Positions 42,825-51,001 of a stretch of 64,000 nucleotides of DNA are shown here, one piece after another. Source of the stretch: Streptomyces sp. NBC_01465 (GTDB lineage Bacteria; Actinomycetota; Actinomycetes; Streptomycetales; Streptomycetaceae). The notes beneath the pieces are model-generated. The model saw nothing but the letters and a program-made list of their open reading frames with translations, was not told the origin of the DNA and searched no databases. The DNA lies in the NCBI RefSeq assembly GCF_036227325.1, contig NZ_CP109467.1:2356001-2420000 (forward strand), given 5' to 3'. A program made the position numbers and the translations under genes. Within the stretch, counting starts at the first letter, position 1, and every line of letters begins with the position of its first letter.

Positions 42825-43543
42825 GCCCCCGATTCTGCCCGCAGACGGCGCACCTCGAAGTCCGAGATGCGGAAGTGGCTCCACGTGGTACGGAAGGCGA
42901 AGTGGCCGCTCGTGTACGGCGCCGGGTCGCGGTAGTCGAAGACGAGCCGGCCGTTGTTCCACCACTGCACGGTCGGGCCGTCGGAGACGATGTGGACCCG
43001 GTTGGGCTCGTTCGCCGTGAGCAGGGGCTCGGTGTAGTCGTAGATCAGCGGGCGGTTGCCGGCCTCGCCGACGTAACGGCGCAGGCGGGTGGTGGTGTTG
43101 GTGTTGGCGCCATAGCCGGCGTAGTACGTCGTGAGCTGGTCGTACTCGGCCAGCGCACCGCTGCGGCGCGTGGCGAAGAGGTTGCGCGGGGAGCGGACGT
43201 CCGTGGCGTTCCAGAAGTTGTTGAGGTCGGAGACACGGTCGTTCACGCCGCCCGCCGACACCGGGGTGGCCGTGTAGGACAGCACGTACGGGCCGGTCAG
43301 GCGCTGCTTGAACCAGACGGTCGCACCACCGGGTACGTCGACGTCGAGCACGCCGCGGGCGGCGGTGACAGTGCCGCCGAGCTCCAACTCCGTTGCCCAC
43401 TGGCCCAGTCCGTGGCGGAAGTGGTCGGCGGCGATCAGCCGGCCGCCCGGCCGGGGGCGGGTCCTGGCGGAGGCGGCGGTGGGAAGCAGGGCACTCAGGG
43501 CGGTGCCTGCGGCGAGGGCGCCGAAGGCGCGGCGAGTGGTCAT
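42821..43543 (-). CDS. Secreted protein, possibly DUF6250 type, in a pectin-degradation-like operon
   Basis: The protein has 240 residues. The N-terminus TTRRAFGALAAGTALSALLP is a signal peptide with a twin-arginine pair; cleavage is likely after the ASA near residue 25. The mature part is beta-rich with a lectin/laminin-like pattern (ADHFRHGLGQWATELELGG; WNNGRLVFDYRDPAPYTSGH; FAFRTTWSHFRISDFEVRRL), consistent with a carbohydrate-binding or glycan-modifying jelly-roll. I recall DUF6250 for similar Streptomyces proteins but cannot confirm it. Both ends overlap neighbours (ATGA), so it is co-translated with the SGNH hydrolase and the lyase-like protein. Confidence 0.75.
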   Translation of the reverse strand: MTTRRAFGALAAGTALSALLPTAASARTRPRPGGRLIAADHFRHGLGQWATELELGGTVTAARGVLDVDVPGGATVWFKQRLTGPYVLSYTATPVSAGGVNDRVSDLNNFWNATDVRSPRNLFATRRSGALAEYDQLTTYYAGYGANTNTTTRLRRYVGEAGNRPLIYDYTEPLLTANEPNRVHIVSDGPTVQWWNNGRLVFDYRDPAPYTSGHFAFRTTWSHFRISDFEVRRLRAESGA

Positions 43544-44589
43544 CGGCGGGGATCTCCTATGGTGGTGCGGATGAGGGTCAGCAGGTGGTCCGCCACCTTG
43601 CGGTGGCCCTGCTCGCTGGGGTGTACGTCGCCGTGGAAGTCGCCGTCGGCGGGCGAGAGCCAGCCGACGGTGTAGACGAACTCGACGTGGTTGTCGGCCA
43701 GTTGGGCTACGACGGCCGCGATGTCGTCCGCGTGCGTACCGTTGAAGGGGCGCAGCGCGAGGATGCGGGCATGCGGGGCGGCCGACCGCAGTTGGCGCAG
43801 GTAGGTGAGGTAGGCGGCGCGGAAGTCGGCGGGTGCGGACGCCGCGTCGTTGGTGCCCTGGTTCACCACGACGACATCGGCATCGCGGTCCGGATCCGCC
43901 CGTGAGCCCGCGAAGTTCCAGCCGTACGCCCCGGATGCCGCCGGCACTCCGCCGTTGCCCGTCTGGATGACGCCCTGGCGGCCGAAACCGACCTGGGTGA
44001 GCTTCGCGCGGAGGGCGTCCGCCACGAGGGTCGGGTAGGCGGCGGTGCCGTCGGCGCAGTCGGAGGTGTTGACGTCGCACAGGGCCATGACGCCCTGCGT
44101 GATGGAGTCTCCGTAGAACGCCAACTCCAGACGCTTGGACGGCCGTTGGGGCAGAATCCGGGCTCCCGGGTCCGGGGCCAGGCCGGTCAGGGCGACGCCC
44201 GTCCGCAGCGGTGGGGTCCAGCGCTCCACGCGTGCGTACACGTCCTTCACCGACAGTTCGACCGTGTGCGGTCCGCGACCGTCCGCCGCGATGGCGAGGT
44301 CGGCGCGGTCGACTGCGTACAGCTGCTCGGCGCCGCCGTCGACCGTCACGTAGACCTGCGCGGGCACGGTGACCGTCGAGACGTCGAAGCGGAGGTGGAC
44401 GCCGGTGCCGGCGAAGCGGAATCGCAGCCGGGAGCCGGAGTTGACGGTGGTGGCCGCCCGGTCGGTGCGGTCCCAGTGGCCTTCGTAGGCGAGACGCCGG
44501 TCGTCGGGGCGTACGAGGGTGGAGTGGTGGACCGGGCTCGCGAGGACGGCGACGGTGGATGCCGCGAGGAACGTAACCCCGAGTCTCAT
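43540..44589 (-). CDS. Secreted SGNH/GDSL esterase with N-terminal beta domain (CE2-like)
   Basis: This 349-residue protein has a signal peptide (RLGVTFLAASTVAVLASPV). A ~110-residue beta domain (YEGHWDRTDRAATTVNSGSR; GTGVHLRFDVSTV) follows. The SGNH hydrolase core has ELAFYGDSITQG with the nucleophile serine, a glycine in GVIQTGNGGVPA, N in VVNQGTNDAA and the Asp/His pair in FHGDVHPSEQG. The layout resembles CE2-type carbohydrate esterases that deacetylate plant polysaccharides. Beside a lyase-like protein, removal of acetyl groups from pectin is the best guess. ATG at 44589 and stop both overlap neighbours (ATGA). Confidence 0.87.
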   Translation of the reverse strand: MRLGVTFLAASTVAVLASPVHHSTLVRPDDRRLAYEGHWDRTDRAATTVNSGSRLRFRFAGTGVHLRFDVSTVTVPAQVYVTVDGGAEQLYAVDRADLAIAADGRGPHTVELSVKDVYARVERWTPPLRTGVALTGLAPDPGARILPQRPSKRLELAFYGDSITQGVMALCDVNTSDCADGTAAYPTLVADALRAKLTQVGFGRQGVIQTGNGGVPAASGAYGWNFAGSRADPDRDADVVVVNQGTNDAASAPADFRAAYLTYLRQLRSAAPHARILALRPFNGTHADDIAAVVAQLADNHVEFVYTVGWLSPADGDFHGDVHPSEQGHRKVADHLLTLIRTTIGDPRR

Positions 44590-47327
44590 GACGGGATCGA
44601 CTCCCCGATCAGCGCCAGATTCTGGATGGCCGCGAGCGCCCACTGCGCGGAGGAGTTGGTGGAGATCCAGGGGATCTCCTCCGTGGTGCGCAGCACGTTC
44701 GGGGCCTTGATCCTGGCCGGGGTCCAGTCGTTCGACGGGAAATAGGTGTCGCTGCCGGTGAAGAACTCGTTCCAGGCGCGCTTGGCGAGTGTCGCGTCGT
44801 TCTTCCTGTGCGCGGCGTACGCGGTGATCCGCGAGTGGGCCGCCGGGAGCGCCGACTTCCAGGTGGAGCCGGTGAGTTGGATCTTCTCGGCGCTGGTGGC
44901 GTTGTAGTACTGGGCGTAGTTCAGCCACGCCTGCGCGAACTCCTTCTCCTCCTCGCCGATCAGCGTGATGATCTCGCTGTTGGTCTCCACGAGCCCGAAG
45001 ACGGCGCTCAGATGCGAGACGCTGACGGCGGTGGAGGCCGTCACGGCGAACTTGCCGGTGTCCGCGTCCAGCAGCCCCGTCCCCGTGAAGAAGCCGTTCG
45101 GCTGGGCGGCGATCGTACGGAGCGAGTTGACCAGCTTCGCCTTCGCCTGGTCCGCCTTGGGACCGTGCCGCTCCCACTCCGTGAGCCAGGCCGCCGATAT
45201 GCCGCCCCAGTCGGTGCCGAAGCCGACCGACAGGGCGTGCCGGTCGCCGGGGGTGTAGCCGTCGGTGCGTACCTTGCGCTGCGGGTCCAGCGCGATGAAC
45301 GTCTCTTCCACGTCGGCGAGTTCGTGCAGCAGGTCGCCCGTACGCTCGTCGCCGGTGAGGAAGTAGTAGAAGCGGCGGTTGGCGGCAGTGGAGATACGGA
45401 CCTGCTTCGCACTGTCCGCATAGTGCTGCACACCGTGCCGGGTCCCGAGCCCCGCCCACTTGCCCAGGTGGTAGACGTCGACCTCGCCGGTGTGGCGGGT
45501 CAGGGCCTCCGCGAAACGGAACACCTCGGCGGAGCCGGTGCGCAGGAAGTGGTACCAGAGCCAGAGGTCGGTGCCGAGTTCGGAGTTGTCCCAGGCGAAG
45601 CCGCCGACGTCGTAGCGCCAGACGTGCCGGTCGTTGTCGTAGGTGTGCTGAACGTCGCCGTAGTCGAGGAAGCCGTACCAGCGTCGGTCCTCGCGCTGGT
45701 CGCGGTAGTACGCGAAGAGCGCGTCGAGGCGGTCCTCGACGGTGGCGCGCGCCGCGCTGGAGCGGTCGACGGGCGCCCAGTCGCCGAACACGCCCGCGCT
45801 GTGGATGCGTTCAGGGGTGGCGGTGAGTTGCGGGGGCGTCGCGGTGGCGGCGGCCTGGGCAGCGAGGGTGGTGGCGGAGGGGGTGGCGGCGTTGGCCCAG
45901 AAGGAGAGCTCGCTGGTGCGGGCTATGCCGTAGGGGGTGCCGAAGCCCTTCTCGTAGTCCTCGTAGGTGATCTCCAGGCCCTCGGACTGCTTCTCGTACG
46001 TGTCCTGGCCCAGGCCGTCGTGGTAGAAGCGCAGGTCGAGCGGGGCGGCCTCGGGAGAGTAGAGCCACAGGGTGACCTCGGCGGCGTCCGTGGCGGCGCC
46101 CCGGATGTCGAGCTGAGTGGGGTGGCGCTGCCAGAAGTCCCGCAGGCCGAAGGAGAGTCCGCCGCCCGCCCCGCCGACGTAACCGAAACCGCCCGCGCGC
46201 CGCCCGGCCGCCGACTGGATCCAGCCGTGGCCCGGCTTGGTGCGCTTGCGGATGCTGTAGCCGTCGGCGGAGAGCTGGGCGAGGGTGTAGTCGCCCCAGG
46301 TGGGGATGTACGCGAGGCGGCCGGAGACGGTGGTGGCCCAGGTGGAGGTGTCAGGCAGCTTCCGGCCGGCGATCTGCGCGGCGCGCACCGCCTCGCCCGG
46401 GTCGCGGCGCAGCCCGGTGATGCCCTGTACGGCTTCGCTGAAGAGGCCGCCCTCGGAGTCGGCGAGGCGGATATGGCGGTCGTACGCGGCATCGACGAGC
46501 GGCACGGTGAAGCGGACGCCGAGACCGCGCAGGAAGTCGCCCTTGTCCGAGCCCGGATTCTGCGTGCCGTCCCAGACGAAGGTGTGCACGAGGCGGAAGG
46601 AGTCGGCGCCCGCCGTGAAGACGAACCGCAGGGTGAACGGCAGCCAGTCGCCCCTTCCCCTGCCGTGGTGTCTGCCCTCGACGCGTACGACGGCGCGCAC
46701 GGGTCCGTCCTGTTCGACGACGGTCTTCTCGACGCGGCCCGTGAACTCCTGCCAGTCGGCGGTCGAACGCGCCTCGTCGCCGACGCTGCCCTGCCGGAGG
46801 GCGACGAGCCTGCCGTCGCGGGCGATCTCCGTGGTGCCGCGCCGGACGGAGGAGACGACGACGGAGGAGCCTTTCGCGCCGAAGACGGTGGTGACTGGTC
46901 CCGTGTCCACCCGTACCTGTCCGCCCCTGGTGGTGACGGAGACCTGCTCGCCACCGGTGGCCGGAATGCCCGAACTCAGCTTGTACGTACCGGACTTGGG
47001 GGCTCCGGAGGCGATGGCGTGCGCCGTCCATTTGGCCGACCCGTCGGGCCAGTAGCCGGTGACCCAGCTCTGTACGGGCACCTCCTCACCGTCGGCGGTG
47101 GCGAGACGGAACCGCTGGTCGGCCGGGTGAACCCCTCTCGCCCAGGGCACGCCCCAGGTGGTGCCGGTGTGCGCTGCAGGGGCGGATCCTTCCAGCCAGT
47201 GCAGTTCGGCGCCGGGGTCGGCGGAGTCGGCTGCGTACGCGCTTCGGTTCGAGGCCCAGGCGAACTGGGCGGCGGCCGCGGCGAATGCGGCGGACTTGAT
47301 GACGGTGCGACGGGCGGGGCCGGACAC
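44586..47327 (-). CDS. Large secreted exo-rhamnogalacturonan-lyase-like protein (Tat signal)
   Basis: The protein has 913 residues. The N-terminus GPARRTVIKSAAFAAAAAQF has the twin-arginine RRTVIK motif and an AYA cleavage site near residue 33, so Tat export is likely. The mature protein has an N-terminal beta region and a long C-terminal alpha/alpha-toroid-like half (YRDQREDRRWYGFLDYGDV; WYHFLRTGSAEVFRFAEALT), as in polysaccharide lyases. I recognise the family as exo-rhamnogalacturonan-lyase-like from memory; the catalytic residues are not assigned. The GTG at 47327 has GAGGAG upstream. It is the first gene of a four-gene overlapping run and is divergent from an SDR gene. Confidence 0.75.
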   Translation of the reverse strand: MSGPARRTVIKSAAFAAAAAQFAWASNRSAYAADSADPGAELHWLEGSAPAAHTGTTWGVPWARGVHPADQRFRLATADGEEVPVQSWVTGYWPDGSAKWTAHAIASGAPKSGTYKLSSGIPATGGEQVSVTTRGGQVRVDTGPVTTVFGAKGSSVVVSSVRRGTTEIARDGRLVALRQGSVGDEARSTADWQEFTGRVEKTVVEQDGPVRAVVRVEGRHHGRGRGDWLPFTLRFVFTAGADSFRLVHTFVWDGTQNPGSDKGDFLRGLGVRFTVPLVDAAYDRHIRLADSEGGLFSEAVQGITGLRRDPGEAVRAAQIAGRKLPDTSTWATTVSGRLAYIPTWGDYTLAQLSADGYSIRKRTKPGHGWIQSAAGRRAGGFGYVGGAGGGLSFGLRDFWQRHPTQLDIRGAATDAAEVTLWLYSPEAAPLDLRFYHDGLGQDTYEKQSEGLEITYEDYEKGFGTPYGIARTSELSFWANAATPSATTLAAQAAATATPPQLTATPERIHSAGVFGDWAPVDRSSAARATVEDRLDALFAYYRDQREDRRWYGFLDYGDVQHTYDNDRHVWRYDVGGFAWDNSELGTDLWLWYHFLRTGSAEVFRFAEALTRHTGEVDVYHLGKWAGLGTRHGVQHYADSAKQVRISTAANRRFYYFLTGDERTGDLLHELADVEETFIALDPQRKVRTDGYTPGDRHALSVGFGTDWGGISAAWLTEWERHGPKADQAKAKLVNSLRTIAAQPNGFFTGTGLLDADTGKFAVTASTAVSVSHLSAVFGLVETNSEIITLIGEEEKEFAQAWLNYAQYYNATSAEKIQLTGSTWKSALPAAHSRITAYAAHRKNDATLAKRAWNEFFTGSDTYFPSNDWTPARIKAPNVLRTTEEIPWISTNSSAQWALAAIQNLALIGESIPS

Positions 47328-47468
47328 GGTGCTCCTCTGGCGGCAAGGGAGTCGGGGGGTGGGCGATCTTGCTGCCACCGTGCCCGTCGAAGCGCATCGA
47401 CGCCAGATCTTCACGGCCCCTGCCATGAGTTCGCAACACCGCGCACACACTGCGCTGCACCCCGGTCG

Positions 47469-47474
47469 TACCCT
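47469..47474 (+). promoter_or_regulatory. -10 element, leaderless start of the second SDR gene
   Basis: TACCCT ends 7 nt before the ATG at 47482, and no ribosome site is visible. The -35 region is weak. Confidence 0.45.
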
Positions 47475-47481
47475 GGGCCCC

Positions 47482-48405
47482 ATGACCCAGGGCTGGAACG
47501 CGCGCGACATCCCCGACCAGAGCGGCCGCACCGCCGTCGTCACCGGAGCCAACAGCGGCATCGGCTACGTCACGGCGCGCGAACTGGCCCGCCGCGGCGC
47601 ACGCGTCCTGCTCGCGTGCCGCAGCGAGGCCCGGGGCCAGGAGGCGCAGGCGCGGCTGCGGCGCGAGGTTCCGGACGCGGACGCCGAGTTCGTACCGCTG
47701 GACCTGGCCGATCTCGCGTCCGTACGGGAATTCGCGGCGGCCTACCCCCACGAGGGGCTCGACCTGCTCATCAACAACGCGGGCGTGATGGCGCTCCCCT
47801 ACGGACAGACCGCGGACGGCTTCGAGACGCAGTTCGGGGTGAACCACCTGGGCCACTTCGCCCTCACGGGCCTCCTGCTCCCCAAGCTCCTCGACACCCC
47901 CGGAGCGCGCGTCGTCTCCGTGTCGAGCGGGATGCACGCCATCGCCAACGTCGACATCGGCGACCTCAACAGCGAGCACCGCTACCGCCGTTGGGTCGCG
48001 TACGGCCGCTCCAAGACGGCCAATCTCCTGTTCATCCACGAGCTCGCGCGCCGCCTAGAAGCTGCGGGCTCCGACGTGATCGCCGCCGCCGCACACCCCG
48101 GCTACGCGGCGACGAACCTCCAGACGGCGGGCACCAAGATGGAGGGCCGCGCCACGGCGACGCGCGTCGTGGAACTCGGCAACCGCGTCCTGGCCCAGCC
48201 CGCGGAGGCCGGCGCCCTCCCCACCCTGTACGCGGCCACCGCCCCCGCCGTGCACCCCGACTCCTTCACGGGCCCCGGCCGCCTGGGCTGGCGCGGGGCC
48301 CCCGCTCCGTCCTGGCGCGCGAAGTGGACGCGGGACGACGTGGCGGGCGAGCGGCTGTGGATCGCGTCCGAGCAGCTCACAGGGGTGCCGTACAAGAAGA
48401 TCTGA
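47482..48405 (+). CDS. Short-chain dehydrogenase, retinol-dehydrogenase-like
   Basis: This 307-residue SDR has TGANSGIGYVTARELARRGA at the N-terminus, LINNAGVMALP, the active-site VVSVSSGMHA serine and YGRSKTANLLF (YxxxK). The NSGIG motif and long C-terminus with AAHPGYAATNL put it in the retinol-dehydrogenase/WW-oxidoreductase-like group common in Streptomyces. The substrate is unknown. It is divergent from the lyase-like secreted protein, with 154 bp between the starts, and probably has its own leaderless promoter. Confidence 0.93.
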   Translation: MTQGWNARDIPDQSGRTAVVTGANSGIGYVTARELARRGARVLLACRSEARGQEAQARLRREVPDADAEFVPLDLADLASVREFAAAYPHEGLDLLINNAGVMALPYGQTADGFETQFGVNHLGHFALTGLLLPKLLDTPGARVVSVSSGMHAIANVDIGDLNSEHRYRRWVAYGRSKTANLLFIHELARRLEAAGSDVIAAAAHPGYAATNLQTAGTKMEGRATATRVVELGNRVLAQPAEAGALPTLYAATAPAVHPDSFTGPGRLGWRGAPAPSWRAKWTRDDVAGERLWIASEQLTGVPYKKI

Positions 48406-48465
48406 AGTTCACTGAAGTCCAACGGCCACACCCTGCTCGTGAACGTTCGACCGCGAAGGACAGAT

Positions 48466-49035
48466 GTGACCCCGTTCGACGTGCCCAAACCGAAAGCTCC
48501 CTGGGTTGTCTTCGGGCCACGCGAGACGGTCGAATTCGAGGAACAAGCGCTGGCACTGCGCGCTGCGGGCGGGCGGGTGTACGAGCTGCAAGCCCGTGAC
48601 CTGAGAGACGAAGTGAGTACCTGCGAAGCCTTTGCCCGGGCGGTCGGAGCCCCGGGCTACTTCGGCTGGAACTGGGATGCTCTGGTCGACTGTCTTGACG
48701 ACCTTCACGATCAGCTCACCGGCGGAGTGGGCATCGTCGTGCTGGTACATGGGGCCGACGAACTCCTCGGGGCGAACCACCTCAGGGTACTGATGAGCTC
48801 GCTCTGCCTCGCAGCCGACCGCACGAACACCGAGGTCGATTCGGACGGTGAGCCCCGTGGCCGACCGGTGGTCATCGAGCATTTCCTCTTCCTGCTCGAC
48901 GAGGTACGCGCAGAGGAGTTCAAAGTCGAGATCGAGGACCCGGACCTCGCGGTCGCCGTCGAGGGAGATTTCCTCACAGTGGCCTTGAATCTCACGGTGT
49001 GGCGTCCCTCAATCTCAGATCCCCGGGTGCACTGA
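48466..49035 (+). CDS. Barstar-family (barnase inhibitor) protein, orphan
   Basis: The protein has 189 residues. The barstar fold is recognised by GGRVYELQARDLRDEVSTCE and by YFGWNWDALVDCLDDLHDQL, the conserved RNase-contact helix region. Canonical barstar is ~90 residues; here a C-terminal extension of ~80 residues follows. Barstars neutralise barnase-type RNases or RNase-tipped toxins, and no such toxin gene is adjacent. The GTG at 48466 is chosen for GAAGGA five nt upstream; a GTG at 48439 is the alternative. It is directly followed by a TnpB element. It may be an orphan immunity gene or a regulator of an unlinked RNase. Confidence 0.85.
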   Translation: MTPFDVPKPKAPWVVFGPRETVEFEEQALALRAAGGRVYELQARDLRDEVSTCEAFARAVGAPGYFGWNWDALVDCLDDLHDQLTGGVGIVVLVHGADELLGANHLRVLMSSLCLAADRTNTEVDSDGEPRGRPVVIEHFLFLLDEVRAEEFKVEIEDPDLAVAVEGDFLTVALNLTVWRPSISDPRVH

Positions 49036-49042
49036 GCTCAAT

Positions 49043-49060
49043 ACAGGGATCAAACCCTGT
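49043..49060 (+). repeat. Perfect hairpin upstream of tnpB
   Basis: ACAGGG, ATCAAA, CCCTGT: 6-bp arms with a 6-nt loop in an AT-richer 146-bp gap. It may be the left-end subterminal hairpin of the element. The surrounding bases look superficially like a tRNA T-arm, but the loop has 6 rather than 7 bases. Confidence 0.5.
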
Positions 49061-49181
49061 CACTTCTACACCTATTGAGAATATTGACCGCCAATTACTG
49101 ACATGCACTTCACTGCAGCGCAAGACGCGGCTTACCTTCAGCCTGCCGAGATCGTTTCAGCGGGGAAGAGGGGGGACGAAC

Positions 49182-50393
49182 ATGCGCCGTGCGTACAAAT
49201 TCCTCCTGCGACCCACTGCTCGCCAGGCTGCCAAGCTGGGCGAGATGCTGGCTGATCACTGCTCGCTCTACAACGGTGCACTCCAGGAGCGCCGAGACGC
49301 CTACCGGCACGTCTCCAGGACCGGCATCACATACGTGCAACAGTCAGCGCAGCTCAAGGGCATCCGTGCTTTTGACCCGGAGCGCCAGGGGCGCTGGTCG
49401 TTCTCCTCCCAGCAAGCAACACTTCGCCGCCTGGACAGGGCATTTGCTGCCTTCTTCCGCCGGGTCAAGTCTGGCGAAACGCCGGGCTATCCTCGCTTCA
49501 AGGGTGCGAACTGGTTCGACACGGTGGAGTTCCCCAAGGACGGGGACGGCTGCCGGTGGGACTCCACCCCGACCGATCCCGTCACGCGCGTGCGACTGCA
49601 GGGTGTCGGCCATGTACGGGTACACCAGCACCGCCCGGTGAAGGGTCACGTCAAAACTGTCAGCATCAAGCGTGAGGGCAAGCAGTGGTACATCATCCTT
49701 GCCTGTGCCGAGGTGCCGACCGAGCCACTCCCCACCACGGGCGCGGAGACAGGCATCGACGTGGGCCTCGCCCATTTCCTCACCACGTCGGAGGGCGAGC
49801 ACCAGCCCAACCCCCGGTTCGGCCGGCGCACTGCCAACGCACTCGCCGACGCCCAGCGCGCCCTCAAGAAATTCCCCCGCCGAAAGCGAGAGAATCGCAC
49901 TGTAAAGCATCAATTGGCGGTCGAGAAGGTGGCGCAACTCCACCGCAAGGTACGCCGTCAGCGCACGGATCACGCGCACAAGACTGCCCTGGCCTTGGTA
50001 CGCGCCTACGACGTGATCGCTCACGAACGCCTCAACATCGCGAACATGGTCCGCACCCCCAAACCCAGCCCCGACCCCGAGCGGCCCGGCCACTACCTGC
50101 CCAATGGGGCTGCGGCAAAGACAGGGCTGAACAAGAGCATCCAGGACGCGGGTTGGGGGGTGTTCCTGGGCATCCTCGCGCACAAGGCTGAAAGCGCCGG
50201 TCGCAAGCTGATCCCGGTGGACCCTCGCGACACCTCCCGCACCTGCCCCACCTGCGGGCACGTGTCCAGCGAGAACCGCCCCACGCAGGAGAAGTTCGAG
50301 TGCACCAAGTGCGGGCACACCGCTCACGCCGACCACGTTGGCGCACTCAACGTCGCTGTCAGGGCCGGGCTGGTCCTTCCTGACGTGGCCTAG
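49182..50393 (+). CDS. tnpB: TnpB, RNA-guided RuvC-like nuclease
   Basis: This 403-residue protein has the OrfB_IS605 fold. An N-terminal helix-turn-helix-like part (AYKFLLRPTARQAAKLGEML) is followed by a RuvC nuclease with all three acidic residues: D193 (GIDVGLAHF), E282 (AHERLNIANM) and D384 (HADHVGALN). The zinc ribbon is intact: C355, C358, C374 and C377. TnpB proteins cut DNA guided by an omega RNA made from the element's right end, next to a short motif. Length and catalytic residues suggest it is functional. The ATG at 49182 follows GGGGGGA. No tnpA lies nearby. Confidence 0.93.
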   Translation: MRRAYKFLLRPTARQAAKLGEMLADHCSLYNGALQERRDAYRHVSRTGITYVQQSAQLKGIRAFDPERQGRWSFSSQQATLRRLDRAFAAFFRRVKSGETPGYPRFKGANWFDTVEFPKDGDGCRWDSTPTDPVTRVRLQGVGHVRVHQHRPVKGHVKTVSIKREGKQWYIILACAEVPTEPLPTTGAETGIDVGLAHFLTTSEGEHQPNPRFGRRTANALADAQRALKKFPRRKRENRTVKHQLAVEKVAQLHRKVRRQRTDHAHKTALALVRAYDVIAHERLNIANMVRTPKPSPDPERPGHYLPNGAAAKTGLNKSIQDAGWGVFLGILAHKAESAGRKLIPVDPRDTSRTCPTCGHVSSENRPTQEKFECTKCGHTAHADHVGALNVAVRAGLVLPDVA

Positions 50394-50408
50394 CCACCGA
50401 CAGGAGAA

Positions 50409-50431
50409 TCCCCCGGAACTATCCGGCGGGA
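50409..50431 (+). repeat. Hairpin after tnpB, possible right end/omega-RNA scaffold
   Basis: TCCCCCGG, AACTAT, CCGGCGGGA: 8 paired bases with one bulged C, 15 bp after the tnpB stop. In TnpB elements the right end, starting within tnpB, encodes the guide RNA scaffold and the bases just beyond act as guide. Confidence 0.45.
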
Positions 50432-50462
50432 GGAGTCACCCACATGACCTCGAAGTGCCCGT

Positions 50463-50867
50463 TCAGCTCTGAATCGCGGACGGGTCCATCCAGACAACCT
50501 CGAAGTGGTGGCCGTCCGGGTCCAGGAAGGAGCGCCCGTACATGAAGCCGTGGTCCTGGGGCTCCTGCGCGGGCGAGCCGCCGGAGGACAGCGCGGTGTC
50601 GACCAGCTCGTCGACCGCCTCGCGGCTCTCCGCGCTGAAACAGGTGATCGACTCGACAGTGGTGGACGTGTCGGCGATCTTCCGCGTCGTGAAGGTCTCG
50701 AAGAAGGACTCCTTGAGCAGCATCAGGACGATCGTGTCGCTGACGACGATGCTGGAGGCGTTCTCGTCGGTGAACTGGGCGTTGACCGAGTAGCCGAGCT
50801 TCGTGAAGAAGGCCTTCGAGACCTCCAGGTCCTTGACCGGCAGGTTGACGAAGATCATCTGAGTCAT
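50463..50867 (-). CDS. VOC (glyoxalase/bleomycin-resistance fold) protein
   Basis: This 134-residue protein has two beta-alpha-beta-beta-beta repeats. It starts QMIFVNLPVKDLEVSKAFFT and has the C-terminal FLDPDGHHFEVVWMDP motif with the metal-ligand-type His/Glu. It resembles the lactoylglutathione-lyase-like group with the YGRSFLDPDGH pattern. The substrate is not predictable. The ATG at 50867 has AAGGA upstream and is preferred to a frame five codons longer. Its stop lies about 30 bp beyond the TnpB right-end hairpin. Confidence 0.88.
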   Translation of the reverse strand: MTQMIFVNLPVKDLEVSKAFFTKLGYSVNAQFTDENASSIVVSDTIVLMLLKESFFETFTTRKIADTSTTVESITCFSAESREAVDELVDTALSSGGSPAQEPQDHGFMYGRSFLDPDGHHFEVVWMDPSAIQS

Positions 50868-51001
50868 GGTGCTGTCCTTCACTCTCTGGCGGCCCGCCCC
50901 CTGGCGTGCGCTTCAAGGGGGTAGACGTGGGGGCAGTGGGAAACTCATCGGTCGAACGGAAACTCGTACAGAAAGAGCTTCGCGGCGATCCCACGGCCCC
51001 G

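Larger units (their letters stand above)
49061..50431 (+). mobile_element. Solitary TnpB element (IS200/IS605 or IS607 type), approximate limits
   Basis: A single tnpB is flanked by a hairpin on each side, and no tnpA transposase is present. Base composition is lower in GC than the surroundings, especially in the gap before the gene. The limits are guesses: the left hairpin ends at 49060 and the right hairpin at 50431. Without TnpA it would be mobile only in trans. Confidence 0.5.

Noticed and set aside
44808..48599. 1263-codon open frame on the plus strand opposite the secreted lyase-like gene
   Set aside because: The minus-strand gene has a Tat signal, ribosome site and overlaps; the plus-strand frame is Gly/Arg/Glu-rich noise running into the SDR gene in the wrong frame.
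49036..49075. tRNA 3'-end fragment or attachment site before tnpB
   Set aside because: The ACAGGG/CCCTGT hairpin with following bases resembles a T-arm, but the loop is 6 nt, the TTCRA core is missing and no acceptor or anticodon arm is seen. A simple element-end hairpin explains it better.
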